64,000 nt of DNA from assembly GCA_031213475.1 (NCBI GenBank), contig JARUPZ010000035.1:1236336-1300335 (forward strand), in the 5' to 3' direction. This document shows positions 12,201 to 23,500 of this stretch, one piece after another. Every line of letters starts with the position of its first letter. Within the stretch, counting starts at the first letter, position 1. The position numbers and the translations under genes were made by a program. The DNA is from Nereocystis luetkeana. Taxonomy: Eukaryota; Sar; Phaeophyceae; Laminariales; Laminariaceae. The notes under the pieces are model-generated. The model ran no database searches. It was given only the letters and a program-made list of their open reading frames with translations, and was not told where the DNA came from.

Positions 12201-13563
12201 TGGACTGGAGGTGCTCGATTTGTACTGTGGGACCGGAGGCTTCGCGATGAATGCCGCGGTCGGCAAAGCACGGTCCGCGCTGGGGGTGAGACACACAAGG
12301 GGGGAGGGGGGTAGGGGATGACTCGTCAGAAAGGATAGGAGAATTTCTCTGTCAGTACGTTGTGTGTGTTCCGTCACTCCTTTGTAGCTGACTTGGTCGT
12401 AGCTGTTGTTTTATTGCGTTGCCCCACCGTCCAATAGTAGTGCACTATTGTCCGTGTGATATTTCGAACTTTCTACCCGCAGCCACAGTAGTCTCATCAT
12501 ACCGTTTGCCGAATACAGGTGGACAAGGACGCGCGGGCCGTCCGCACAGCGACGAAGAACGCCTCCGCGAACGACCTCGGCGCTACAGCGTCGTTCGTCA
12601 GAGCAGGCGTTTTGCTCTTCGCAGAAGAAGCCGCAAGCAAGGGGAGGGCCTGGGACCTTGTGGTGTTAGACCTCCCTTCCTTGCCATCCAAGTCCGCGCA
12701 GTCTAGGTCACGAGCGGCGAACACGTGAGATACTTGGTGACGGATAGTTTCATATTTTTCGACGGCAAAGCTATCGGTAGCGAGTGTAGCGAACGGACCT
12801 TGTCTTGAAGGTGCGTGCTGCTTGGGGGTTCTCGCTGCTGCACCTGTTTGTGAGGAGTAGTGGCCGGTGCTTGTATTCCGGCGTCTCCCTGGCGGAGTTT
12901 ATCTGCCGTTTGGCCTTTCCCCCGCAAAATATGTCGCCGGCGAAAAAAGGCTAACAGAGCGCTAGAGTCCTCTCTCCCTTCACACAACAGCGGTATTTCC
13001 TCAGGCTGATTTCCACACTATCACCTAGGCCGATCTTCAGCGGAACACACTTTGCACTCACCAATCCATCCTTCGTTACACCCACCATCAGGTACACACG
13101 CCTGGCAGAGAGTTCCTCCCGCCTAGTCAGGCCCGGCGGTATGCTCATGGCCGTTTACGAGTCCACCAATGATATATTCAAGACGCCGGAGGAAATGGCG
13201 GAGACGTTCTCGTCCGCCGCAGCTCGCGCCGCCGGCATCAGCCTAACGTTGATTGATGCGGCCGATGCCGCCGTCGCTGCTGCTGCCGCCGGTGGCAGCG
13301 ACGATAACAGCGCTACCGGCAGCAGTGGGAATGTTGATGGTGAAGCGGATCGTGGCGTGTCTCGTTCGGTACCGCTACCGATGAGTAAGCGACGCGTGAG
13401 TGGCGGCCGGACTGCGGAGGAAGGTGGGCTCTTGGCAGATGACGGGCTTCATCCGAATGACCTCGGCGTTGACGCTCCCGAGAATCGGGACCATGCTGTC
13501 GAGGATTCGCCGCTCTGGTGGGCACTCTTTGTGTGCTCGAAGGCACCGCTTGCCAAGTCGTAG
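3208..13563 (+). CDS. mTERF-repeat protein fused to an RlmI-like RNA methyltransferase
   Basis: Ten exons: 3208-3681, 7202-7306, 7817-7942, 8686-8832, 9274-9756, 10419-10529, 10962-11138, 11752-12285, 12519-12706 and 13092-13563 (stop). All introns are phase 0 except the last, phase 2. The product is about 938 residues. Residues 1-35 are basic and Ser/Arg-rich, suggesting mitochondrial import; an ATG at 3079 is an alternative start. Exons 1-7 encode mTERF helical repeats, with diagnostic blocks such as PGLLSLSVTGNVLEKIEFF, APALLSLSVENNLEPTLGFL and QPSLLSLSVASNLRPKAAFF. mTERF proteins bind organellar nucleic acid and act in transcription or ribosome assembly. Exon 8 starts with another mTERF-like segment (AAGVSPTFRHL to YPDVRF), then a linker, then the SAM motif LDLYCGTGGF. 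Exon 5 has a low-complexity insertion. The intron after exon 4 uses a GC donor. If intron 7 is not spliced, translation stops three codons past 11138 and the methyltransferase would be a separate gene. Confidence 0.72.
4042..5209. mobile_element. Non-autonomous element with terminal inverted repeats, copy A
   Basis: The left end GACATATGCCAATTGAAACG is answered by an inverted, diverged copy at the right end (GTTCCCGTTGTCGTATGTC). The interior matches copy B at 32735-33564 over most of its length in the same orientation, for example GGGGCCGATGTTGGGCCAA and GACGCCGCCGGCAAGCTCTC. Copy A has about 340 bp extra (roughly 4490-4835). No transposase is visible. It sits in intron 1 of the mTERF gene. 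Confidence 0.65.
10651..10757. mobile_element. MITE of the TACGGGGGACC family
   Basis: The left end TACGGGGGACCGTAGTAAAT and the right end with GGTCCTATTT and GGGTCCTCCGTTA form inverted repeats around an AT-rich core that includes TTTTTACTAACAATATTTGG. The same core and ends occur at 35138-35334, 51970-52074 and 58843-58944. This copy follows a GTA trinucleotide run in the intron between mTERF exons 6 and 7. Confidence 0.7.
11288..11401. repeat. Three identical 38 bp tandem repeats
   Basis: Three perfect head-to-tail copies of a 38 bp unit that begins GAGAGGGGCTGCTGTGCCGT lie in the intron between exons 7 and 8 of the mTERF-methyltransferase gene. Their identity suggests recent expansion, so copy number may vary between strains. 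Confidence 0.85.
11752..13563 (+). CDS. RlmI-type methyltransferase module (C-terminal part of the mTERF gene, or a separate gene)
   Basis: Exons 11752-12285, 12519-12706 and 13092-13563. What is seen: SAM motif I LDLYCGTGGFAMNAA, motif II across a splice (LG|VDKDARAV, followed by KNASANDL), motif IV VVLDLPSLPSKS, then a Tyr-Thr-Arg-Leu helix and RPGGMLMAVYES, and near the end ENRDHAVEDSPLWWALF. This order, including the C-terminal DHxV, is that of the COG1092 family, which contains bacterial RlmI (m5C on 23S rRNA). The usual motif IV DPPxF reads DLPSL here and the usual SCS-type motif is replaced by VYEST, so catalysis is uncertain. An Ala/Gly/Ser-rich insertion separates the last strands. 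In a separate-gene model an ATG at 11656 could start it; I favour the fusion because the frame stays open and in phase through an mTERF-like segment. Confidence 0.7.
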
Positions 13564-14564
13564 TGTTTCACGCTTTCGCGAGGGGTGCACCACGGGTGGT
13601 GCTCAGGTTAAGGCCTATCGTCGCGCTCTTGCATTATAAACGTTGTTGGGGTTAATGGGCTCATGAGCGCAGGGGAGCGGACGATATACCCGTCGGCGAT
13701 GCGACGTTCCCAGCGAGAGCAGGCCGCTACTTGCGGAGCTGTGAAGCTACTTTTTTCTACGAATCGTTTTCATGGTTGTGGAATGAATAAATAGGCCATG
13801 TTGTAGGTATTCGCTTAGGTGGAAGGCACATACATAGGAGCGTACCCACGCCACCACCCCAAAACGCACATTGAGGTGCAACGCCCAACGTTTGAGTGCA
13901 AGCAGCGTGCGCTGTTTGATACTGTACATACGCTTGCAGAGGAGAAAGTCGAGCAAGTTAGATAAGGAGCGGGCGGGTCTGTATTCTAAAGTCAGGCGGT
14001 TGTAGACTCAACACAGTTTGAAGAGCGAAAACGAGTTCTCTCTCGCCATCTAACAATATGATGAGCGTGCCTTTGCTCATATGGAGCACGTGATAACCAC
14101 GTTTTGCACCCGATGGGGTGCATCGGGTGGACGATAATGGAATTTTGCGAATCGGTTACCATCTACTAGGGCAAGCCAGGCTTGTGGGGAATTTGACGCT
14201 TGCATTGTATACTCTCGTTCGACCACACAAAGCAAATGATGAAACACGGGATGCTGCCCGGCATGCAAAGGCTGCCATCAGTTCTTCCGTCCACTCGTAC
14301 ACGTACGTGCGGCTAAGGAAACGAACCCGCGGCGTGTAAAACATTCCAACCTTTACGGGGCATCGCCAGGCTCAACCAACAGAGCTGCACTGGCACGTAG
14401 ATACATCGTTACGATTCAATCACGATAACGCACAACGCTGTGCGACTACGCACAAGGTAAAGGTAAAACGCAACAAGAGGAGGGACCGACGTCATGTGAA
14501 CCAGCCTCTCACCACTTCTAAAGCCTCGCAGGCAAAACAAGCCGTGAAGTCATGTTTCATGGAA
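13564..14564. other. Convergent intergenic region
   Basis: About 1 kb lies between the stop codons of the mTERF-methyltransferase gene and the Fused-type kinase gene, which converge here. It should contain both 3' UTRs. No polyadenylation signal, RNA gene or further coding sequence was recognised. Confidence 0.6.
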
Positions 14565-17500
14565 TTACGACAGCATGGGGGCCGACAGCTTGGCCCGCAG
14601 CCTCGCGATGTACTTGAGGGCGACGTCGTCTGGCACCTCCTCCGCCGCCCGTTTCAACACCAGCAGTCGCCGGTCTAGGCCGGCGAAAGTTCCCCCCCCC
14701 ACCGATCGAAGATCGGAACCCGGCCGCAAAGGCACCGCGCTCGCGCTCGGTCCGACGTTCCACCTCTGCCGCCCTCCCCCGTCCCCGCCGCTGCGGCGTT
14801 GAGATTCCGGGGTTCCTCCGTCGGGAGCCACTGCGCGGAGCGCCGACCCTTTGCCCCCTGCTCCTTCTCGCTCCATGAGAGCTAACGCTTCTCGACACGG
14901 AGCAAAGGCGCAGCAGGTTCCCAGAGAAAAGAGGGCAATGCGCCTTGCCGGGGTAGCCGGGTCTTGGACAGCAACCTTAAGCAGGGCGGCTACGCCGCCC
15001 TGACGAGCAAGGTCTCCACTGAGTGAGCCGCCGTTTCGAACGAGGTTTCCTAGAGCCCCCGCAGCGTTAGCTCGCGTTCTTTCGTTGGGATCGCCCAGCG
15101 CCACTACGAGCGACGCCACCGCCGGGGCGAGGTGGGCATACAGGGTGTTGCTGTGGAACGCGGCATTTCCCACTGCGAAGCACGCTAACTTTCGGGTGGA
15201 CGGGTCCGGATCGGCGCACAAGCGTGCCAGGTGATCCGCAACGCTCCTCCGCCCCGCCCTTGCTACCACCTGCGGCCTTTGTCCTGGCGCTTCTTCTGGT
15301 TCTCGTTTCCGCAGCGACGGCAAATCTTCACCGCCAGGACTTGTACCGTCTGCTATTTCATCGTTTCTACGCGCTCGCGGCGCATCCCGCCCAAAAGAAG
15401 ATCCCGGCGCGTCGGTGGCACTGCTGTGAGGATTAACTCGCCACGCCTCCTCTCCGGCCTGTTCGTCAGTGGTACGCCGCCTCTCTCCAAAGGAAGCGTA
15501 GAAGAAGGACGAGTGCCGGCAAAAATTTCCCACCAGGTTGCAAGCCTTCGCGCGCACGGTGGGGTCCGCGTGCGCAAGGAGGGCGCCTAGACTGGTGTCC
15601 ACGCCGGTGGCGTGGAGTCGGGGGTAGTTGTCGGCAGAGTCGCGCGCTAGCTGACTGGCGATCTCGAGCGCGCTAGTGGCGAGCGTGGCGGGACAAGCCT
15701 CCAGCAGCACGCCAGCTGAGACCAGGTCGACCAGGCCCCCTTCCTTCAAGAACTGCTGGCTAAAGTTCGTAGACAGAATAGCAAGGCGGGCAAGAAGGTC
15801 AAAGCAAGCGCACAACGCGTTTTCGGCGTCGTTGTTGGTGTCCGTTTCACTTTTCCCGCTGCCCCCGTTCCCGTAAGCTCCCTCCTCTCTATCCTCCACC
15901 TCCTCCTGTTCCCTTCTGTATCTGCTTCTATCGCAATCGCACTGGCCCAGAAATCTTGTGGCACCCAGCAGAGCAGCCACGAGCCGTTGAGAGTGCATCG
16001 CTTGATGCAGTCTCAAAACCGTTTTGCGCGATTCCTCAGACGACAGCGACGCTTCTAATACGCCCACAGCGGCCATAATGATCGCCACGGCACCCGCTAC
16101 CCCACCACCACAACCGCTACCACCTTCACCACCTCCATATCTCCTCGGCGGCCACTCTACCACAGCTTGTAGGTGCTGGCTTTCAAGAATAACTGCGCAA
16201 ATAATGCCGATTAGGCCACTTTCCCCCCCCCCATCTCTTCCAAGCAGCATTACACAGAAATTTTCTTCGGTCGGAACGCCCACCAGAACGCCTTCCACGT
16301 AGTGAAGGGCGGAGACAAGGCCGACGGGGGACAACTCCCGGGAACCTCCACGCCCCAGCTGCTCGCAGAGGTGCAGCCACGGTTGTGGACCATACGACCC
16401 CCCGGGCGCCCTCCGCGATGGGCTGCTGCCTGCGGTAACGCCGCCTCCAGTTGGAAGCACTGCAGCGTTGATGGAGTGTGCAAGTAGGCCGGTCGGGGCG
16501 TCGAGCATGCCCCTCATCGGGGCTCCGAATCCGGATCCATCTAACCGCTCTGCTGCATCTTGAAGTTGGTTCTCTAACGTGGCTGACGCGCCGCAAATCG
16601 ACGCGGCAGGCCCGGCCGAAGAAGCAGCTGTGACGTGCGCCCCAATCATATCCTGCCGCGGATATTCTGCTGTGCTCGTTCTGAATTCCAAAATAGATTT
16701 GACGGCCGCAAGGACGCGAGACGACGAGGCGGCTTTTAGCGCCGCGATGGACGCCTGCTCAATGCCGTAGTATCCACTACCACCACCACCGCCATCACCA
16801 TTACTGCCACCCTTATCCCTGCGTCTCCTGGCCAGTGCGGCGCCGACGACTGCCGTTCCGGCGGCGGACACGCGCAGATCGGCGGAGTCGCAGAGGCAGA
16901 ACGTCGCAGACGTCACGCACCCGAAAGCATCCGATCCGCTCAAGACTCCATGGCGGAGAAGCGCCTCTAGGAGCAAGAGCGCCGTTCCCGCCGAGCACTC
17001 AGCCAGTTTGCTGTTGCTGTTGCTCGATTCTTGAACATCAACACCTCCCTCGCGGTGTTGCCCCTGCTATCCGAGCGGTACCGGCGACAGATCGCGCGAG
17101 ATAGGAGGAGGGGCTCGTATGAGGGAATCGGCGGCGAGGGTTGGTGGTGCGGTGGACTTGGCGGCGTCCGATATATCGATAATAAAGGGAGGGAGTGGTT
17201 AGCTTGTATTTCTGTCTTGGACACGCCGGATGGAGGTGTGACACAGTAATTACGGCATACCAGGTACAGCACAGTACGTAGAGAGCATTGCTCGCCAATA
17301 TAATCACGAAACCAGAAACTATGTTCATGTACTTCCAAATTTCAAGTGACGGGAAACGGGGAACCCAGCTATATTTGTTGCTGCTCACGCGGTTTAAACA
17401 TCGGCGGTCTGCGGCCAAGCCCAACAAAATGCGCCTACTTATTGTAATTTCAGTTTTTGGTCGTCTCACGCTTTCATCGGCGGCGGCCTCTTTTGCGTGA

Positions 17501-20500
17501 GCGGGTGAACAGAGCCGGTCCAGCAAAGCCTGCACGGTGGCCCCACCATCAAACGCAGCGACGGCATGAGCGACGTCGAAGGACGCCCGACACACATGCA
17601 AGAGGACTCGCAGCGCGGCTATCTGCACGCCCTGGCTGGTACCCGGACGATCTTCAGAACCGACCGAGTGGCCCAAGGCTGGTGGGGTGGAAACACCCTC
17701 CGGACCTCCCGATGTCGCCGAGCCGCAGCTCAAGTCCCCCGCGTCACAGAGGATGCGACAGAGCACACCGATCGCGCTGTTGTCTGCTTCCCCGATACCC
17801 CGGTGCCCCCTGCCACTGTCAGCGCCCATCGCCGCTACCAAGGAGACGGCGCCCTCCTCGTCGCTGCCGCTGCTTCCGTCGCAACCGTCCACCTCCAGCA
17901 GGTGCTTCGCGGTCTGTTGCCAAACGGAGGCCCCGAGCTCCGCCGCCGCCTTCGCATCAACGGCGCGCCCGTTCGATACCTCGACAGGGATCGGCAAACC
18001 TAGGCGACCCTGGGCAGTCGCTTCGTGAAAAGGCATTGCGAGGATCGGGGTCCACTGTGCCCCCGTCGGGTGCACGAGACGCGCAAGCGCGCGCACAGCC
18101 GGGTGAACCAGGGCGAAGAGGCGTTGTCGGTAGGATGGGGCTAGACAGGCGGTGTCACCACGGGTGGGCGTTGCCGCCCCGAGCGGCGGCGTAGGACAAG
18201 AGTGACTCCGGATGCAGGCGCAGAGGGTGGCCGGCACGCGGTGAGCTAGCAGCATACCGGTCATTTCCGGTCCGGCCAGAGAGATTACTGTGGACAGGCA
18301 GTCGATCGCGGTGCGTTGAAGTTCCAGTTTCTGCAGATGGGGGGTCGGCAATCCACGAACACAACGTGATTCGCATAAGGCGTACCATGGTAAGTGTTAA
18401 CGCGCGCGGCAGTATTTGTTCATACGCTAACAAAAGCGCGGCCACTGTGCGCATGCGATAAATTATTGAGAAGGCTGAAAGCAGAGAAGGCAGAACATAC
18501 GAGAACACTAAATCCGGTCTCCAAAACACAAGCTGGATAGGGGCGCGCGATTCATTTCCGAGCACACTGGAATCTCGTCTCGGCTCGCAAACAAAAAACA
18601 CATGCTATCAACGGACGTCAGACAAATATAATGTTGGCATCTTGTTGGTCACCTGCATATGCGTTCCAGGACACGCCGGGCTGTCCGAGCGCAGGACCGA
18701 CGTCAGAGTAGAAAGCGTCGTCCATCGCTCACTTATGCCTACTGCGCTACTCCGCCCCACCCCATCACCGTTGCCGCCACCCCTCGTCCCGCCGACGCCT
18801 CTGTTACCCTTCGCAGCAGCTGCATCGTCGCAAGCCCTCCTGGGATAGTGGCCGCCAATCGCCCCCTCGTGCGCCCACCAGGGCATGCGCACCATAACTT
18901 TCAGCAGTCGGAGCGCCTCAGCAAGCGCACAAGCCTCCTCCCCTGCTTCCTCGCCGTCGCCTTCTTCGTTAGGCCTCGCCCGCATCCCGGCCCCATCTGA
19001 AAGAGGGTTGTCGGTTTCGAGCAAGGTGTCGCAGACCTCGACAACCGGGAGGAGGGTATGGAGGAAGCGCTCCGCCACCGTCGACGCGTCAAGCGCCCCC
19101 TCCGACGACGTGCGCACGACGCCCGGCTTAGCTCCGACTACGGTGCTCCCTCGCCCTGAAGATTCCGACATCAACTGCAGCAACGCGGCCGAGGCGACTC
19201 TCTCGGCTGTACGAAGCGCGACACGAAGGAGGGGCAACGACCTTCCTCCCGCCTTACCACCGCTTCCTTGCAGGGCTGCCTCTCCCGGCTCAGCGTGGCG
19301 AGAGAGCACGTCTGCAAGAGCCAAAAAAAACTCGCGGGTGCTACCCACTCGCAACGCGCTTCCGTTTCGGCCCCCTCCCGGAACCTCTGCCGCAGCCTCC
19401 CACTTTGTCCACAGCAAGGCACCAGGATCAGCAGGGGAAGGCGTGCGAGTAGATGCCTCAGATTCTCCCTCAACCGCCGAAGCGTCGCTGTCGCCTCGTG
19501 TGGTCGCGTATTTGTCACGCGTCGGTGGCGCGGGGAGACTGTCTGCTGGACAACCTCCCTGCCTCACAGCTAGACCAGGGCTTGCGTAAAGGGCGGTAGC
19601 GTGAGCAGCACCCTTCACTGCGCCGATGGGCGCGTGGTCCACTCCGTCCTCAGAGAGGTCTTTCATGCCGGTCCGTCCCATCCCATTGGAGGACGCGGCA
19701 AGATCATCATCGCTGCTGCTGCCCTGGTTACCACCGCCGGTGCTTCTATCACGGACTTTCTCGACCAAGGACGAGGCGTCCGTTCTACCAGCCACCTCGC
19801 CCCCCGCGTCGCGCCCAAGCCTCCCATTGTCTGCCCCCTCTCTCCTCGGCACTACCTCACCGCTATCACTTCCCCTACCCCCCCACCCCCTGCCACTACC
19901 TTCACCGCCGTCACCACCACCACCAATACCACCACCACCGTCACCACCGCCACCGCCTCCGCCTCCGCCACCACCACAATCACCATCACCACCAGCTGGA
20001 GCGGCGGCGGCAGCGGGGGGTGGAGCTCCCATCACCCTGTCCCCATCGCCATCTCTGGTGCCATCGTCCGCACCACCGCGACTCGAATTCGACGCATCCC
20101 CTTCCGCGGACTGGCGAGCCTGCTGGTCTTGCAAGAAGCGCTCGAGGCGGAACCGGGGGGGTCCCACCCCTCCGCCCAGGGTGTAGTGGGCGTCTTCCCG
20201 CTGGTGACGGCGGCGGTCCTCCTCGGTCTCCCTGACGAAGGGATGGCGGAGAAGCTCGGGCCAGGAGAGTCGCTGCCGCGGGTCCTTTCGGAGCAGGCCC
20301 TGCAGGAAGGAGCGCAGGTCGGGGGAGATGTCGGCCGGGTACTCGACGGGGTCCTTGACGATGTGGTTGATTAGAGAGTAGATCGAGTTCGTGTAGAAGG
20401 GGGGGTGACCAACCAGGAGCTCGTAAAGGATTACTCCCAGGGACCAGAGGTCGACCGTCAGGTCGTACGGCTGCTCCATTACGAGCTCCGGTGCCATGTA

Positions 20501-23500
20501 AAGCGGCGTCCCCTTGATACTCGTGAGGACGACCGTGTTCGAGGACATGGCCCTCGCGAAGCCGAAGTCGCACAACTTGACGCGGCCGTGGGCGCCAACG
20601 AGGATGTTCTGCGGCTTCATGTCGCGGTGGATGACGCGGTTCGAGTGCAGGTAGTGCAGGGCCTGGACCAGCTGTTTGGCGATCTTCTGCACCTGCGCTT
20701 CCGGCAGCGTGTGGTCGTCCTGAAGGATCTCGAACAGCTCCCCCTGCGTGTCGGAAGATGCGGGGACATTGGCGCGCAAAACATATATTTTCTAGAGCGT
20801 TGCGTACAGAGCTCCTATTGACAAACCGGGCGCGCTCGACAAGGAAACGCGCAGGACGCACCGAACTGAGCCGATGCTGGAAGGCAAACAAACCGTGCTA
20901 CAATCAACGCCGAACGTGGCAGAGCGAGTTGGGGAAGGACGACGCGGAAAAACTTTCGCAGGCCCTGCATCTTCCACCTGAACCAGTACTAAAGATGTTC
21001 ACTCGTACTGCACGCCGCGCGCAGCAGTTGCACGGAGGCACGCATATGCAAGCAACAGCGAACGCAGAGGTTCTGGCGCCTGCCAGGCGCTAAGAACAGA
21101 GAACAACGAACACGGGTCGATCCAAGCTATTAGGGAAGGTCGGCGCTGCGTAGGATCCAACAACCTCTTTGATTCGACCTCCCGAAGTGGCACGAAACGG
21201 TAGTTGCTTCGTCCTGCAATGAAAACGCGAAGCTGGGCAACATCAATCCTTCTATTGTGCTGACAGCAAAATTGCCGCTGTTACACTCGCGTCACCGCAA
21301 GTCTCTGTCCGCTGTAACTCGCTGCACTTCAGCGCTTCGCCGCGACGACATGACCTCGGCGCGATGAACGAACGTATCCCGTGTCCCTGCTCTTGTTTGC
21401 GCGATCTAACGTTCCTTGTTGTGTTTTCGATTGTGAATTTTTGAAAGATTAATATAATCTGTTCGCCGTTTCTGGATCACCTGGGCGTACTCGGTGACGA
21501 CGCAGAACTCGCGCTCTGTCTCGAACGCGTCGAACATGAGGATGATGTTCTCATGGTTCAGCGTCCGCAGGATCGCGATCTCTTGCCGGAGATTGCGGAT
21601 GTCCTTCGCGCTCTTCCCGTGCTTCGAGATGAACTTCAGCGCTACCGTCTGCCCCGTATGCTTCCTCCGCCCTTTGTATACCTAGTTCACGAGTTTTCAA
21701 GAGCAAGGCGCGGGCGGGGAGAAGCAGAGAGAAAGAAAGAGGGGAGGGAGGGAGGGGGGGGGTGGGGTTATTATTTACATACGCAGCAGTATGTTGCTGT
21801 GCAGGTGCGGCGAGAAGCCTTGCGAGAACGATTGAGCGATCCGCACTGCGCTTTCGTCGCAAAGATTTTCGGCTCACCGTATGTCCGAGGACTACACGAT
21901 TCGGTTACTTGAGTCCTTCTCACCACGGAAACGCTTACCGTTGTCGGAAACCTGAAGACACTCGTCGGGTGGTAGTAGCCAGCGGGCGGAGTCCTCTTCT
22001 CTCGTAGAACGATATTCCCAGCTACTTGGCGCTCTCCCCACCCCAGACTCTTACTCCTCCGCCAATACGAAGTACTTCGAGTATGATCACTACCAGGTAT
22101 ACTGCTAATAGTTAGTGTCCAGGGTTATACTCAAAGACGTGCGGCGGTGCGCTGGCGCACATTTTGGGCGATAATTCCGCTTGGCGCACATGTGCTGGAG
22201 TCAATGTGCGGCTTGCCGTACCTCCGTTTTTCGGCGCCCCACCTATTTCCGCCGCAGGAGAAAAACATGTGCGGCCCCCTTTTCGCCGTAACGAAAAAAA
22301 GGTTGGGTCCGTTTCGCCGTAGTCGAAATTGGTTTTGAGTCCACCTCGCCGTAGGCATTTTTTTTTTGGAAGATCGGAGCAGTTCGTTCCTGATACACTA
22401 TGGTGTTTCTGCACGATAAAAGGAGCCTGATGCCCGCTTCTGTACGAGGGGGTAAACGGAGCGTGTAAGATGCACGTTTTGAGTATATTTACGCATATGG
22501 TGTCCAATTTTTGACCTCCGGCGGCCTTTCGGGGGGGCTCCGTCGGCCGGCTCGGCGATACGGGCAGCATCACGGCGTCCAGCCCGAAGCGGAGGCCCAA
22601 GTATAACCCTGGTAGTGTTTCGTCGTAAGGCTAAACGTCTAAATATACCGGACCTGGGCCTGGACCTGTTATTAATATGGTAGGAGGTCCCGGATGAGCA
22701 TGTCCCGCCATGCACCAAGACGCACGTTTTGAGTATATTTACGCATATGGTGTCCAATTTTTGACCTCCGGCGGCCTTCGCGGGGGCTCCGTCGGCCGGC
22801 TCGGCGATACGGGCAGCATCACGGCCTCCAGCCCGAAGCGGAGGCCCAAGTATAACCCTGGTAGTGTTTCGTCGTAAGGCTAAACGTCTAAATATACCGG
22901 ACCTGGGCCTGGACCTGTTATTAATATGGTAGGAGGCCCCGGATGAGCATGTCCCGCCATGCACCAAATCGTGAATAATTCACTCGTGCTCTGGTCGTTT
23001 TCATGATTGCAGAGCGCGACACGGCTCAGCAACGGAAAAGCGCGTCCCTCTTGCATGATATGTACGACTGCCGTTAGTGGCTGCACCGACACCCAAGGGT
23101 CGCTTAGCGAGTTGATTGGCACGCAAAAAGTGCCTTCAAAACCCACGTCGGCACATCGGGTTGCTCCTGCACTTAGACCTGCCTCATAAACGCCAACATA
23201 CGTTCCGGCTTTGTGCCGTACCAGTAGAAGTACCTACCCGGTGTATATTTGAACATGGAGCTGCCACTCCGATACGCGCTAAGCTGAGACGGCAGTCATA
23301 TTCGTTTTTTTCACTTCGTATTCAAACGGTACTTTCTGCCCAATCGTCGCGCGCGAAAGGAAAGATCGTCCCATTGTCCCCCGTAAAATCGTGAAAACGC
23401 ATTTTCAAGACGAAGACATATTTCAGGGGGTATGGCATGTTCGATATAGCTTGTCTCAACGAACAGCCTAGCAATACGTTACGGTTACATACGTTGTGTC

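Noticed and set aside
19601..20374. 257-residue Thr/Ser-rich plus-strand frame
   Set aside because: It is antisense to the Gly-rich linker and kinase part of the Fused-type exon 3, which has clear kinase motifs.
22398..22967. 189-residue minus-strand frame with internal repetition
   Set aside because: The repetition comes from the 250 bp tandem duplication. No domain is present.
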